64,000 nucleotides of DNA, taken from an uncultured Lachnospiraceae bacterium. Lineage in GTDB: Bacteria > Bacillota > Clostridia > Lachnospirales > Lachnospiraceae. The notes under the pieces were generated by a model, which did not search any database, had not been told where the DNA came from, and saw only the letters and a list, made by a program, of their open reading frames with translations. The position numbers and the translations under genes were made by a program. How positions within the stretch are numbered: position 1 is the first letter of the stretch; every line of letters starts with the position of its first letter. Below, in pieces: positions 1 through 8,651 of this stretch. The stretch spans positions 1 through 64,000 of the forward strand of contig CANPZI010000005.1 in NCBI GenBank assembly GCA_947588995.1. Reading direction: 5' to 3'.

Positions 1-8
1 TTCTCCGC

Positions 9-75
9 CTGCGGCGAGTCGCGCCAGCGACATCTTCATCTTCGCCGCAGTGCGATCCTGCCCGGAGGGCTTTTT
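9..75. repeat. Structured intergenic element with stacked hairpins
   Basis: This gene-free DNA folds well on paper. A 9-bp stem (9-17 with 42-50) encloses a perfect 5-bp hairpin (18-22 with 27-31). It is followed by a GC hairpin at 60-70 with a T5 run (71-75), which would act as a short terminator on the plus strand, and by a 9-bp palindrome at 71-90. The compact structure suggests a dispersed extragenic repeat, but only one copy is visible here, so the repeat status is inference. Confidence 0.35.
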
Positions 76-85
76 GTGCGTGCAC

Positions 86-112
86 AAAAAAAGACACGGT
101 GAGCCCGTGTCT
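86..112 (-). terminator. Rho-independent terminator downstream of rluD
   Basis: On the minus strand an 8-bp stem (112-105 with 99-92, AGACACGG/CCGTGTCT) with a 5-nt loop runs straight into seven T residues (92-86). It lies about 140 bp beyond the rluD stop and probably ends the rluD-lspA-aroB transcript. Bases 113-252 hold no other feature that I can see. Confidence 0.7.
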
Positions 113-252
113 AACGCTCACCTTTGAGCCCATACATGATTCGGTCAAAATAATACAAACATGATCATAGCACAAAATTTGACCATTTACAACACTAAAG
201 CGGAAAAACTTTCTTTCCGTCGAGAGAAGAAAGAAAGCGTCGGAAAATCATG

Positions 253-1164
253 TCAGCGCGGCAGCACCTGAAGCAGACGCGTGAAGTAGTCCGGCAGCGG
301 CGCCGTCACCTCCACGTACGCCTCGGTCGCCGGATGGACAAAGCCGATCACCATCGCGTGAAGCGTCTGCCCCTCCAGACGGTACGGTGTGCGGCAGCGG
401 GAATAGACTTCATCTCCCAGCACAGGGTGGCCGATACTTGCCATATGTACACGGATCTGGTGTGTGCGCCCTGTCTCCAGCCGGCACTCGACATAGGTGT
501 ATTCCCGAAAACGCTCCAGCACCGTATAGTGTGTAAGTGCCGGTTTGCCGCCGGCGACACCGACAGCCATACGCTTTCTCTCTCTCGGATCCCTGCCGAT
601 CGGCGCGTTCACAACGCCCTCCGCCTCAATGACCCCGTGGACGATTGCCCGGTATCTGCGCGTGATACTGTGTTCTTTCAGCTGCGCGACGATGGCATTG
701 TGCGCGCGGTCGTTCTTGCAGACGATCAGGGAACCTGTGGTGTCACGGTCGATGCGGTGGACGATACCGGGGCGCAGCACGCCGTTGATGCCTGACAGCT
801 GCCCTTTACAGTGGTACAGAAGCGCATTGACCAGCGTCCCGCTATAGTGGCCCGGCGCCGGGTGTACGACCATGCCTTTCGGCTTGTTGACGACAAGGAT
901 ATCCGTATCTTCATAGAGGATGTCCAGCGGGATATCTTCGGCCGCAATGGCAGGTTCCACGGCCTCCGGTATCGAGAAGACAATCTCGTCGTCCACGCGC
1001 AGGCGATACCCTGCTTTCTGCGGCCGGCCGTTGACGAGCACGCTGTCGTCCCTGATACATTTTTGAATATAGGCGCGGGACAGATCGGGAATCGCTGCGC
1101 TGATCCATTTGTCCAGCCGCTCCTCGTCCTCTCCCGGCCCGATCTGATAGGTAAACTGTTCCAT
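253..1164 (-). CDS. rluD: RluA/RluD-family rRNA pseudouridine synthase
   Basis: This protein probably converts uridines of 23S rRNA to pseudouridine. It has 303 residues, the usual family length. An N-terminal S4 RNA-binding domain (about residues 14-65) precedes the catalytic domain, with the signature HRIDRDTTG at 136-144; D139 is the expected catalytic Asp. The Arg and Thr variants in the signature are conservative. The gene is last in a lspA-rluD pair with a 7-bp gap, the order seen near Firmicute division genes (ylyB). Its ATG has no strong Shine-Dalgarno, which fits translation following on from lspA. Family membership is certain; the exact rRNA positions are not. Confidence 0.93.
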   Translation of the reverse strand: MEQFTYQIGPGEDEERLDKWISAAIPDLSRAYIQKCIRDDSVLVNGRPQKAGYRLRVDDEIVFSIPEAVEPAIAAEDIPLDILYEDTDILVVNKPKGMVVHPAPGHYSGTLVNALLYHCKGQLSGINGVLRPGIVHRIDRDTTGSLIVCKNDRAHNAIVAQLKEHSITRRYRAIVHGVIEAEGVVNAPIGRDPRERKRMAVGVAGGKPALTHYTVLERFREYTYVECRLETGRTHQIRVHMASIGHPVLGDEVYSRCRTPYRLEGQTLHAMVIGFVHPATEAYVEVTAPLPDYFTRLLQVLPR

Positions 1165-1171
1165 AGCGTTT

Positions 1172-1699
1172 CTATTTGAGTTCCCGATAGCGTTTCTGCT
1201 TGAAGCTGATAAAGTTCAGATCGTTCTCCTTGTAGACAAACAAAAGCAGGATCACCAGAAACACCGTGGAAACCGTGACATACATGTCCGCCACATTGAA
1301 GATCGGAAAGTTGATCAGCACAAAATAGATAAAATCCACCACATAGTCGAGGCGGATGCGGTCGATCATATTGCCGATGGCCCCCGCGGCGATCAGACTC
1401 AGGAGAACATGCAGACTCCTGTATTTCTTCTGCTCCGGCGTTTTAAACAGCACATAGCCGATCACGCTCAAGATCACGACCGCCACAAAGATAAAGAACG
1501 CTTTCTGGTTCTGCAGCATACCGAAAGCAGCCCCTTTATTCTCCAGATAGTTGAGCTCCAGAACACCGTTTATGATGATGTAGGCCGGCTTGTCCTTTAA
1601 GTGGAGCACGGCGAGATACTTCGTGTACTGATCCAGGGCGACGAGCGCGCAGATCCCCACAATATCCAGGAATAACCGTAATTTTCTCTTTCCGTTCAT
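1172..1699 (-). CDS. lspA: Lipoprotein signal peptidase II
   Basis: LspA cleaves signal peptides from diacylated prolipoproteins in the membrane. The 175-aa protein has about four hydrophobic segments and the family motifs GNMIDR (109-114), VVDF with D122, and FNVAD with D138. D122 and D138 are the expected aspartyl catalytic pair. Its ATG overlaps the aroB stop (ATGA, 1696-1699), so the two are probably translationally coupled. A lipoprotein substrate in the same window is the D-Ala-D-Ala carboxypeptidase at 6136. The C-terminal tail after the last membrane segment is basic and cytoplasmic. Confidence 0.95.
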   Translation of the reverse strand: MNGKRKLRLFLDIVGICALVALDQYTKYLAVLHLKDKPAYIIINGVLELNYLENKGAAFGMLQNQKAFFIFVAVVILSVIGYVLFKTPEQKKYRSLHVLLSLIAAGAIGNMIDRIRLDYVVDFIYFVLINFPIFNVADMYVTVSTVFLVILLLFVYKENDLNFISFKQKRYRELK

Positions 1700-2805
1700 G
1701 CCTTTGCGTCCTCGTCACTGAAATAGATTTCTCTGACAGCCTCCAGAATTTCTTCGTCGGTCACGGTTTTGTCGATCACGGCTTTGCCGACTTTCTTAAG
1801 CAGGACGAACTTGACATGGCCGCCCTCCATCTTCTTGTCAGACTTGGTCAGCCGCAGAATCTCCTCCGGCTCGATGTCGTCGATGCTGATGGGCAGGTTG
1901 AAAGGCACGAACATATCCCGCACCTCGTAGTATTCGTCCTTGGACAGCCAGTTCCGCTTCCAGGAGAGATGCGCCGCCGCCACCATGCCGAGGGCGATGC
2001 ACTCGCCGTGCAGCATCTCGAAATTCCTGTACTTCTCAATGGCGTGGCCGATCGTGTGTCCGAAATTTAAGAGGGCTCGGTCCCCCTGCTCTTTCGGGTC
2101 TTTTTCCACCACCAGCTTCTTGACCGTGCAGCTTCGCATGACCATCTCCGCAAGCGTTTCGGGATCCCTGTCGTGTATCTCATACATATGATCCAGCAGC
2201 CATTCGTAGAACATGGCGTCCTTGATCAGACCGTGCTTCATCACTTCGGCAAAACCCGCGTAGAACTGCCTGTCGTCCAGCTCTTTCAGGGCGGATACGT
2301 TCATGTACACCAGCTTCGGCATATAGAAAGCGCCCACCATGTTCTTGTAGCCGTCGAAGTCCACGCCCGTCTTGCCGCCGATGCTGCTGTCCGACTGCGC
2401 GATCAGCGTGGTAGGGACCTGCACAAAATCGACGCCCCGCAGATACGTGGCCGCCGCATATCCCGTGATATCGCCCACAACGCCGCCTCCCAGTGCCAGC
2501 AGGAGATCCTTTCGGTCGAATCCCGCCTCGATCAGCGCCCGGTAGATGTCTTTCACGGTATCCAGATTCTTGTGTTCCTCCCCCGCCGGGAAGACGTGCA
2601 GAAGCGTCCGCCTGCAGCGCCCTTCGAGAAGACCGGTCACCGTGTCGCCGAACAGCCTTGCGGTGTTGGAGTCCGCAATGACGGCCACTCGTCTGTTCTC
2701 TATGTCAAGCGCCTGCAGTTCTTCGGCGAGCAGGTCAAAACTGTCCGCAAAGACAATGTCATAGCAGGGCTTTTTCTCATAATTGATCGTCATTCTCTCA
2801 GCCAT
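1696..2805 (-). CDS. aroB: 3-dehydroquinate synthase
   Basis: AroB makes 3-dehydroquinate from DAHP, the second step of the shikimate pathway, using NAD and a metal. The protein contains the family core GGGVVGDITGYAA and the following PTTLIAQSDSSIGGKTG block, plus the C-terminal GHTIGHAIE metal-binding segment. I start at ATG 2805 (369 aa), because GGAGGA lies 5 nt upstream (2811-2816); a start 10 codons further up lacks a ribosome site. The gene sits between sepF and lspA, an odd place for an aromatic-pathway gene, and no other shikimate gene is nearby. The stop overlaps lspA. Confidence 0.95.
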   Translation of the reverse strand: MAERMTINYEKKPCYDIVFADSFDLLAEELQALDIENRRVAVIADSNTARLFGDTVTGLLEGRCRRTLLHVFPAGEEHKNLDTVKDIYRALIEAGFDRKDLLLALGGGVVGDITGYAAATYLRGVDFVQVPTTLIAQSDSSIGGKTGVDFDGYKNMVGAFYMPKLVYMNVSALKELDDRQFYAGFAEVMKHGLIKDAMFYEWLLDHMYEIHDRDPETLAEMVMRSCTVKKLVVEKDPKEQGDRALLNFGHTIGHAIEKYRNFEMLHGECIALGMVAAAHLSWKRNWLSKDEYYEVRDMFVPFNLPISIDDIEPEEILRLTKSDKKMEGGHVKFVLLKKVGKAVIDKTVTDEEILEAVREIYFSDEDAKA

Positions 2806-2840
2806 AGCTCTCCTCCGCAGATGATTGATCCGCACATACG

Positions 2841-2869
2841 AAAACTTCCTGACAGGACTGCCAGGAAGT
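2841..2869 (-). terminator. Possible terminator between sepF and aroB
   Basis: The minus strand forms an 8-bp stem (2869-2862 with 2851-2844, ACTTCCTG/CAGGAAGT) followed by only four T residues. It could end or attenuate the yggS-sepF transcript before aroB. The short T run makes it weak. Confidence 0.4.
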
Positions 2870-2882
2870 CATCAGGCATAAC

Positions 2883-3380
2883 TCAGATACCGTTGTTGAT
2901 CGACACGTCGAACGGGCCGGACAGAATTTCCTGAAAATCACCCGAAATATCAACGCTGGCAGGCGTGATAATGAAAATTCTCTCAGATATTTTCTGGAGA
3001 TTGCCGGCAATCGCGAAACAGGAACCGGAAGTGAAATCAATGATCCGCTGGGCGATATCATTGTTCAACTCCTCCATATTCAGAACGACCGTACGGTTTG
3101 CGAGGAGCGTCTCTGTGATTTCCCGCGCGTCCTCCAGATTCGTCGGCTTGAACATGCAGACTTCCATTCCCGCAGCCGACATCTTCTTCATCTGGCGCAT
3201 GGGCGTCACTTTCGGCGGCTGCTTCCTGACAGGCTCGTCTGCCGTCGGAGCGGTCTCACGTGTATTCCCCGTCTGCCTCTTGGCAGGTTCGGGCTCATCA
3301 TCATAAAAATCGTCGTCGTAATACCCGTCTTCTTCGTCATTCAGCTTCATGGCGTTCAAGAACTTGTCCATAACACTCAT
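2883..3380 (-). CDS. sepF: Cell division protein SepF
   Basis: SepF binds and bundles FtsZ and tethers it to the membrane. The start MSVMDKFLNAMKLND (ATG 3380, with GGAGGG about 10 nt upstream) is the typical amphipathic membrane-targeting helix. An acidic, low-complexity linker (about 13-65) follows, then the conserved domain holding the MFKPTNLEDAREI and NRTVVLNMEELN blocks. The length, 165 aa, is normal. An in-frame upstream extension would overlap yggS and has no family support. The gene follows yggS with a 55-bp gap, the same order as ylmE-ylmF in other Firmicutes. Confidence 0.95.
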   Translation of the reverse strand: MSVMDKFLNAMKLNDEEDGYYDDDFYDDEPEPAKRQTGNTRETAPTADEPVRKQPPKVTPMRQMKKMSAAGMEVCMFKPTNLEDAREITETLLANRTVVLNMEELNNDIAQRIIDFTSGSCFAIAGNLQKISERIFIITPASVDISGDFQEILSGPFDVSINNGI

Positions 3381-3435
3381 CGCAACTAAACCCTCCGTCA
3401 ATTCGATTGCTTCCGTCTCGGATCGCTTATGTATG

Positions 3436-4131
3436 TCACTCGGCCTTATATTGTCTCTCCCCGAAAATACCGGTGCCAACGCGAATGTATGTTGCCCCCT
3501 CCTCTATGGCGACCTCGTAATCTCCGGTCATCCCCATAGAAAGCTCTCCCATACAAACATTATCAATGTTTTTTTGTATTATGTCAACATATATTTGTTT
3601 TAATTTTGCAAAATATAGTCTGTTTTCTTCAGGATTCTCTACATATGGTGCTATCGTCATCAGACCCCGGACAACGATGCCGGGCAGCCCGGCGATCTGC
3701 TCAACCAATGAGACTGCCTCCGATACCGACGCGCCGAATTTGCTCTCCTCTCCGGCGACATTGACTTCCACGAGAACAGATACGGTGACATTCTTCTTGA
3801 GCGCCTCCCTGCTGATCTCCTCGGCGAGGCGCAGGGAATCGACACTGTGAATCAGATATACCTTGTCCACGATATATTTGACCTTGTTGCGCTGCAGGTG
3901 GCCGATCATATGCCATCGGATATCTTTCGGAAGCTGCTCGTATTTCTCCACCAGTTCCTGCACCTTGTTCTCACCGAAATCACGACAGCCCAGGTCATAG
4001 GCCTCCTGCAGCATGGATACCGGCTTGGTCTTGCTGACGGCAATAAGCTTCACCGAGCCGCGCTCTCTGCCGCTTCGCTCGCAGGACGCACAAATTCTGT
4101 CTTCCACCGTGCGCAGATTTTCCTGAATCAT
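3436..4131 (-). CDS. yggS: YggS/PLPBP-family PLP-binding homeostasis protein
   Basis: This is a single-domain TIM-barrel protein that binds pyridoxal phosphate and buffers its cellular level; it has no established catalytic reaction. The lysine of the AVSKTKP motif (K34) is the expected PLP Schiff-base residue, and FGENKVQE plus SMGMTGDYEVAI are further family blocks. It is 231 aa long. It lies 6 bp after the HlyD-like gene and upstream of sepF. In Bacillus the same gene (ylmE) sits in the division cluster, so the linkage is conserved although the mechanistic reason is unclear. Confidence 0.93.
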   Translation of the reverse strand: MIQENLRTVEDRICASCERSGRERGSVKLIAVSKTKPVSMLQEAYDLGCRDFGENKVQELVEKYEQLPKDIRWHMIGHLQRNKVKYIVDKVYLIHSVDSLRLAEEISREALKKNVTVSVLVEVNVAGEESKFGASVSEAVSLVEQIAGLPGIVVRGLMTIAPYVENPEENRLYFAKLKQIYVDIIQKNIDNVCMGELSMGMTGDYEVAIEEGATYIRVGTGIFGERQYKAE

Positions 4132-4137
4132 TATGTC

Positions 4138-5535
4138 TTACCTCTCATAAATAAACTGATTGTCATTCACCGTGGAAGCATCCAGCACGATGTGGTCATA
4201 CACATTGAGGCCGTAAACGGTATTGGATTTCACGATGGAATATTCCTCATTGGCATACAGCACAGTCACCTGCTTGAAGTCCGCATAACCTTTGTTGATA
4301 TTGTAGACGCCCGTCAGGGAACCTGTCTTGCTGACCGTGTATTTCTGCGTGGAGTCCGGTTTGATGATGTTGTTGCCGGCGCGCAGCACAGAATCATCCA
4401 GATAGTATTCCGTCTCCGTCGCATCATAGATCGTCGTCGGGACGAACTGAGTGACCGCGTTGCCCTCCTCGTCATAAGCCTCCAGCAGGACGCCGTCGCT
4501 GCCGCTGTTGCCGCCCTTGGTCACATACTCTTTCGGCACGATGAAGAACTCTTTCGTCACCATGGCGGAATTGGGAATCTTCAGGCCTTTCTCGTCCTCC
4601 AGAAGAAGCTCGATATCGACGAAGCGGTCCGTGCAGAACGTGATCATGGAGTTGGTGAACGTCAGAGAGACAAACGTATCGCCCGCTCCGTTCGTGTAAG
4701 TCTCAACTTTCCCCCACGAGGTGTACTGATTCTTCAGGAAACGCACTTCCACATACTCTTTTTCGAGAAGCTCTTCGGCCAGAGCTTCGTCCACCTGAAT
4801 GACGATCGACCAGTCCTCGTTCGTGGCCAGCTTATAGATCTGATCGCCGTTTGCGACCAGGTCATTGTTGACAAGGTAGTGTTTCTCGTAATCTTTCTGT
4901 TCAAAAAGCTCCGCCGTCATATCTTCCAGCGTCAGATTCTCGTAGCCGTCGATCGAGTAGACGACAATGCCGCTCTTCGGCGCGTAGCGGTAATTGACAA
5001 AGCTGCTCCCGCCCGCCTCGTTGAGGGCGTCGGCGTTCTCCAGGATATTATAGTTGGACAGCTTCAGGACAGTGCCCTCCACATTGTATTTGAAGCTGTA
5101 TACGTCCGCAAACTGCCGGCGGTCGAAGCGGTTCATAAAGGAGGTGATCTCCGTCTTTAACTCCGTCAGGTCAGCGTCCGACAGGGAGTTCTCCCCGCTC
5201 TCGCTCGTGTGCATATAGTCGGAGAGCTTTCCCGTCTCGTCCACCGTGTAGACGAGGTCGCCCTTTGCCACGCGCTCTCCCTCTCTGGCGAAGTAATTGA
5301 CATATCCCGCGTCAGAGCCGGTCACAATCTCCTCGGTGCGCAGCGCAATGCCCTTGTAGATGCTGTTGGAAGTCAGAGAGCCCTCCATGACGTTGTAACC
5401 GACGATATGGCCCGTCCGGAAATACATGAACACGCAGACGATCACATAGATAAAGATCGCCGCAAAAATCAACATACCGATATTCAGGTTGAGCGGATGC
5501 ACATATGGCGTGACTTTGTTCCCTTTATTCGACAT
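4138..5535 (-). CDS. HlyD-like membrane-anchored adaptor protein
   Basis: The 465-aa protein has a short cytoplasmic N-terminus, one membrane segment (about 19-39) and a large extracellular part with barrel-sandwich-hybrid features (EIVTGSDAGYVNYFAREGERVAKGD at about 80-105 resembles a lipoyl/HlyD motif, quoted here only by position and sense). It looks like a periplasmic-adaptor-type protein of an exporter, yet no ABC transporter or outer component is adjacent. ATG 5535 was chosen because AAGGAG stands 7 nt upstream. It is co-directional with yggS and sepF, so a role at the division site or envelope is an inference. The specific partner is unknown. Confidence 0.7.
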   Translation of the reverse strand: MSNKGNKVTPYVHPLNLNIGMLIFAAIFIYVIVCVFMYFRTGHIVGYNVMEGSLTSNSIYKGIALRTEEIVTGSDAGYVNYFAREGERVAKGDLVYTVDETGKLSDYMHTSESGENSLSDADLTELKTEITSFMNRFDRRQFADVYSFKYNVEGTVLKLSNYNILENADALNEAGGSSFVNYRYAPKSGIVVYSIDGYENLTLEDMTAELFEQKDYEKHYLVNNDLVANGDQIYKLATNEDWSIVIQVDEALAEELLEKEYVEVRFLKNQYTSWGKVETYTNGAGDTFVSLTFTNSMITFCTDRFVDIELLLEDEKGLKIPNSAMVTKEFFIVPKEYVTKGGNSGSDGVLLEAYDEEGNAVTQFVPTTIYDATETEYYLDDSVLRAGNNIIKPDSTQKYTVSKTGSLTGVYNINKGYADFKQVTVLYANEEYSIVKSNTVYGLNVYDHIVLDASTVNDNQFIYER

Positions 5536-5557
5536 GCAGGTGCTCCTTTGACATGGC

Positions 5558-5583
5558 AAAAACCCCGGCTGCACCGAGGTTTT
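5558..5583 (-). terminator. Rho-independent terminator after the P-loop gene
   Basis: On the minus strand a 10-bp stem (5583-5574 with 5568-5559, including one G-U pair) with a 5-nt loop ends in five T residues. It separates the small P-loop gene from the HlyD-like gene, so transcription of the latter may start anew or depend on read-through. Confidence 0.65.
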
Positions 5584-5614
5584 ATGGAATTACCGATATA
5601 TCCGTTATGTAGGT

Positions 5615-6034
5615 TTACAGTGAAACGATAACCTTGGACTTCAGGCTGTCAGGCAGGGCGCTTTCGTCTACAGAGACACTGAGTACAAAATCTACGTGGA
5701 ATTTTGCGCCGATCGTCTCCAGCTTCTCCACCGTAGCGGCAATATCGCTCTCGTCGACACAGGCGATTTTCAGAAAACTGTCAAAATACATATGCTGGAG
5801 ATCATGATCCTGGGAGATAATGCCGCAGATAAAACCGATGAACTCGTCGCTGTTGGTTATCAGATAGTCGGACACATCGATCAGCCGGATCTTATTGTTC
5901 AACTCAAACATATGCTTCGTGCTCTTATCCAGGTATACGACATTGCCCTGCGCATCCTTTACGACCGAATTCACTTTATCCAATAAATGTTTGGTTTTTC
6001 CCTTTCCCTTATTGCCTACGATCATTTCAACCAT
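5615..6034 (-). CDS. Small P-loop protein of unknown function
   Basis: This 139-aa protein opens with a Walker-A-like loop (IVGNKGKGKTKHLL, residues 5-18) but has no clear Walker B or C-terminal motor domain. Relatives have sometimes been labelled twitching-motility PilT, which the length does not support. AGGAGGG lies 8 nt before ATG 6034. It is preceded by an AT-rich stretch (6040-6130) suited to a promoter and followed by a terminator, so it is probably a single-gene unit. I do not recognise its function; it may bind a nucleotide as part of a larger assembly. Confidence 0.6.
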   Translation of the reverse strand: MVEMIVGNKGKGKTKHLLDKVNSVVKDAQGNVVYLDKSTKHMFELNNKIRLIDVSDYLITNSDEFIGFICGIISQDHDLQHMYFDSFLKIACVDESDIAATVEKLETIGAKFHVDFVLSVSVDESALPDSLKSKVIVSL

Positions 6035-6135
6035 GGCGAAACCCTCCTAAAGTATAAAATATAATATTTGCTGATAATATGACTTCGTCTATCCATATTA
6101 TAAGGGAATCCGGCTAAAAAAACAACCACTAAAAC

Positions 6136-7119
6136 TCAATTGGCGGACTCTAAGAGTCTGGTCATGTCCGCGTACAGATCATCTCCGGAAGAGTCTTTCA
6201 TGATGACGGATATGTAAGGCGTACCGTCGTTTCCCGTGGACAGCAAAATCAGGCAGTGTCCGGCCGCACTGGTGGTTCCCGTCTTGCCCCCGATCACGGT
6301 GACGCCATCCGGCATCTCATAGGTTCCTTTCAGGTATTGATTAGTGGTGTCCGACTCAAAAGAGACTTCGGCGCCGTTTTTGTCCGTGTAGACGGTGCTG
6401 TACGAAGTCATCTGGATGATCTGCTTGAACAGCTCGTATTTGAGCGCTTCCTGAAAGATCAGGTACAAGTCATAGGTCGTCACGTAGTGTTCCTCTTCCG
6501 TGAGGCCGTTAGGGTTGGTAAAATTGCAGTTCGTGGCGCCCAGCTGCACCGCTTCCTTGTTCATGAGGGCGACGAACTCTTCCACCGACCCGGAGATGCC
6601 CTCCGCGATCATCACGGCTACATCATTGGCGGAATAGATTAACAGGATGTGCAGCGCCTGATCAAGAGTCATCTTATCTCCTGTCTTCAGGCCGCACAGC
6701 TGCGCGCCCGGCTCCGTGATATGCACATTTTCGCTGGCCGTCAGCATCTGGTCGGGCGAACCGTACTTGATCGCCACCAGCGCCGTCATGATCTTGGTCA
6801 GGCTGGCCGGATTGACCTGGATATTGACATTCTTGGCATAGAGCGTATCGAGGTTTTTCAGGTCAAAAAGCGCCGCCGCGCCAACCTCCGGAAAATCGAC
6901 GCCGGTCTTTTTGATATCGCCGTCCGCGACGCACAGATCCGCCGCAAACGGTTCCAGCGTCTCCTGCGACTCGATACTGAAAAGCTGGTAACTGCTCACT
7001 TCGCCGTTCAGTTCATATGCCATGTCGTACTTCGGCCCGCCGCAGCCGGTCAGAAAAAGCGCGCTCACGAGCGCCATAGCGGTTATTCTGCGTTTTCGGG
7101 AATTATTTGTACATTTCAC
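6136..7119 (-). CDS. dacA: D-alanyl-D-alanine carboxypeptidase, lipoprotein (PBP5 type)
   Basis: This class-C type PBP trims the terminal D-Ala from peptidoglycan pentapeptides outside the cell. It carries the three active-site motifs: SLTK (in NPASLTKIM), SAN (in IYSANDVAV) and KTG (in GGKTGTT). A basic n-region, a hydrophobic stretch and the lipobox LTGC near the N-terminus mark it as a lipoprotein, a substrate of LspA. The start is uncertain: GTG 7119 (GAGGAG 12 nt away) or TTG 7128 (3 nt away); both overlap the mgsA end. It closes the mre-min-rodA operon. The C-terminal anchoring helix of classical PBP5 is absent, consistent with lipid anchoring. Confidence 0.88.
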   Translation of the reverse strand: MKCTNNSRKRRITAMALVSALFLTGCGGPKYDMAYELNGEVSSYQLFSIESQETLEPFAADLCVADGDIKKTGVDFPEVGAAALFDLKNLDTLYAKNVNIQVNPASLTKIMTALVAIKYGSPDQMLTASENVHITEPGAQLCGLKTGDKMTLDQALHILLIYSANDVAVMIAEGISGSVEEFVALMNKEAVQLGATNCNFTNPNGLTEEEHYVTTYDLYLIFQEALKYELFKQIIQMTSYSTVYTDKNGAEVSFESDTTNQYLKGTYEMPDGVTVIGGKTGTTSAAGHCLILLSTGNDGTPYISVIMKDSSGDDLYADMTRLLESAN

Positions 7120-7498
7120 GCCACTCAAGGTCTCCTCTGTCGAGAGATTTGATCAAAAGTTCCGCGCTCGCCAGATTGGTAGCTAACGGAATGTTGTGCC
7201 GGTCGCACAGCATCACGACGTTGTTGACGTCCGGCTCGTGTGATTTCGGGTACAGCGGATCGCGTAAGAAGATGACAAGGTCGATCTGATTGTGCTCAAT
7301 CTGTGCACCGATCTGCTGCGCACCGCCCAGATGACCCGCCAGATATTTGTGGACGGACAGATTGGTCACCTCCTCAATCAGGCGTCCCGTCGTCCCCGTG
7401 GCAAAAAGCTCATTTTTGCTCAAAATGCCGCGATAGGCAATGCAGAAATTCTGCATCAGCTTCTTCTTGGCATCATGCGCGATCAATGCGATGTTCAT
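7103..7498 (-). CDS. mgsA: Methylglyoxal synthase
   Basis: MgsA converts dihydroxyacetone phosphate to methylglyoxal and phosphate, a glycolytic bypass that relieves sugar-phosphate build-up. The 131-aa protein shows the family blocks IALIAHDAKK, ATGTTG, GGAQQIGA and LRDPL, with the Asp of DPL matching the catalytic region. I start at ATG 7498, which has AAGGGG 7 nt upstream and gives the standard length. It lies between rodA and dacA, overlapping dacA by 17 or 26 bp. Its presence in a cell-wall operon is common in related genomes but unexplained. Confidence 0.94.
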   Translation of the reverse strand: MNIALIAHDAKKKLMQNFCIAYRGILSKNELFATGTTGRLIEEVTNLSVHKYLAGHLGGAQQIGAQIEHNQIDLVIFLRDPLYPKSHEPDVNNVVMLCDRHNIPLATNLASAELLIKSLDRGDLEWREMYK

Positions 7499-7526
7499 AC
7501 GTTTACCCCTTCTCTTTTCTGTCGAA

Positions 7527-8630
7527 TCATTTTTTGCACTGTAACCGTACATTGAGTACGAAACCGACCCCAATATACAGACTGACAAGCGACGTCAGCC
7601 CATAACTGACAAAAGGCAGCGGGATTCCCGTGTTGGGACTCACACCCGTGGCCACGGCGATGTTTAAGAGCCCCTGAAAGCCGACCAGCGCCGCTACCCC
7701 TGCGGCAATGATCGTTCCCGCGAGATCTTTAGCCCTCCTAGCTACCATAATACATTCAAATGAGATGAAAATCAATAAGACAATTACGGCGCAGCTGCCG
7801 ACGAAGCCGAATTCTTCCCCGATCACCGCGTAGATAAAGTCCGTCTGAGGCTCCGAGATAAAATTGCCGTTCTTGACGGAGAGGGACTCATTGTTGTTGT
7901 AACCCTTGCCGTACAGCATCCCAGAACCGATGGCCGTGATGGAGTTGAGCTGCTGGTAGGCCTCCGTCGTGGCATATTCCTCCGGATACAGCCAGGCAAG
8001 GATACGCCGCTGCTGAAAGTCATTGATGATCTGCTGATCCGGCTCCAGAATCATCAAAAACAGGATGATAAAGGCAGGGACGGCGACAGCCAGCAGCGTG
8101 ATGACATACTTCCAGCTCGTGCCGCCGACGAAAAGGATCACACAGAACAGGATCGCGACTACGATGGTAGTGGACAGATCCGGTTGATTGTAGATCAAAT
8201 AGATTGCCGGCAGGACAAGCAGCACACAGAAACCGTTGAACCACAGCGTGCGCATCTCCTCCTGATGCCGCATGATAAGCTGCGCGAAAAACAGGATCAG
8301 CAGAATTTTGGCCAGTTCCGACGGCTGGAACTGGATACCGAAGAGGTTCAGCCACCGCTGGGCGCCGCCGGCCTCCTCGCCCATGTACCACACGAGGGCA
8401 AGAAGAACCAGATTGACCACATAGAGCACCCAGTAAAAGCGCAGAATAACCGAGTAGTCAAACAAGGAAATGACGAGCATCAAAAACAGGCCGAAGACAA
8501 ATCCCGCGATCTGTCTGGACTGCACCGATTCCCTGGCACTGCCGATGGCGAGAATCCCGATCCAGGTGAGCGCAACGACAAGCGCGATGAGTTTGAAGTC
8601 ATAGTCTCTGATGTGATAGCGTCTCGTCAT
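7527..8630 (-). CDS. rodA: SEDS peptidoglycan polymerase RodA
   Basis: RodA is the glycan-strand polymerase of the elongation machinery and works with a class-B PBP, here the PBP2 at 10521. The 367-aa protein has about ten membrane segments and SEDS signatures such as the GGAQRWLNL block and FQPSELAK, with GIPLPFVSYG near the C-terminus. I assign RodA rather than FtsW from its operon with mreBCD and PBP2. AAAGGAG precedes ATG 8630. It is separated by 21 bp from minE. A second SEDS gene (36090) lies elsewhere in the window. Confidence 0.9.
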   Translation of the reverse strand: MTRRYHIRDYDFKLIALVVALTWIGILAIGSARESVQSRQIAGFVFGLFLMLVISLFDYSVILRFYWVLYVVNLVLLALVWYMGEEAGGAQRWLNLFGIQFQPSELAKILLILFFAQLIMRHQEEMRTLWFNGFCVLLVLPAIYLIYNQPDLSTTIVVAILFCVILFVGGTSWKYVITLLAVAVPAFIILFLMILEPDQQIINDFQQRRILAWLYPEEYATTEAYQQLNSITAIGSGMLYGKGYNNNESLSVKNGNFISEPQTDFIYAVIGEEFGFVGSCAVIVLLIFISFECIMVARRAKDLAGTIIAAGVAALVGFQGLLNIAVATGVSPNTGIPLPFVSYGLTSLVSLYIGVGFVLNVRLQCKK

Positions 8631-8651
8631 GCCGCCGTCTCCTTTCTCCTC

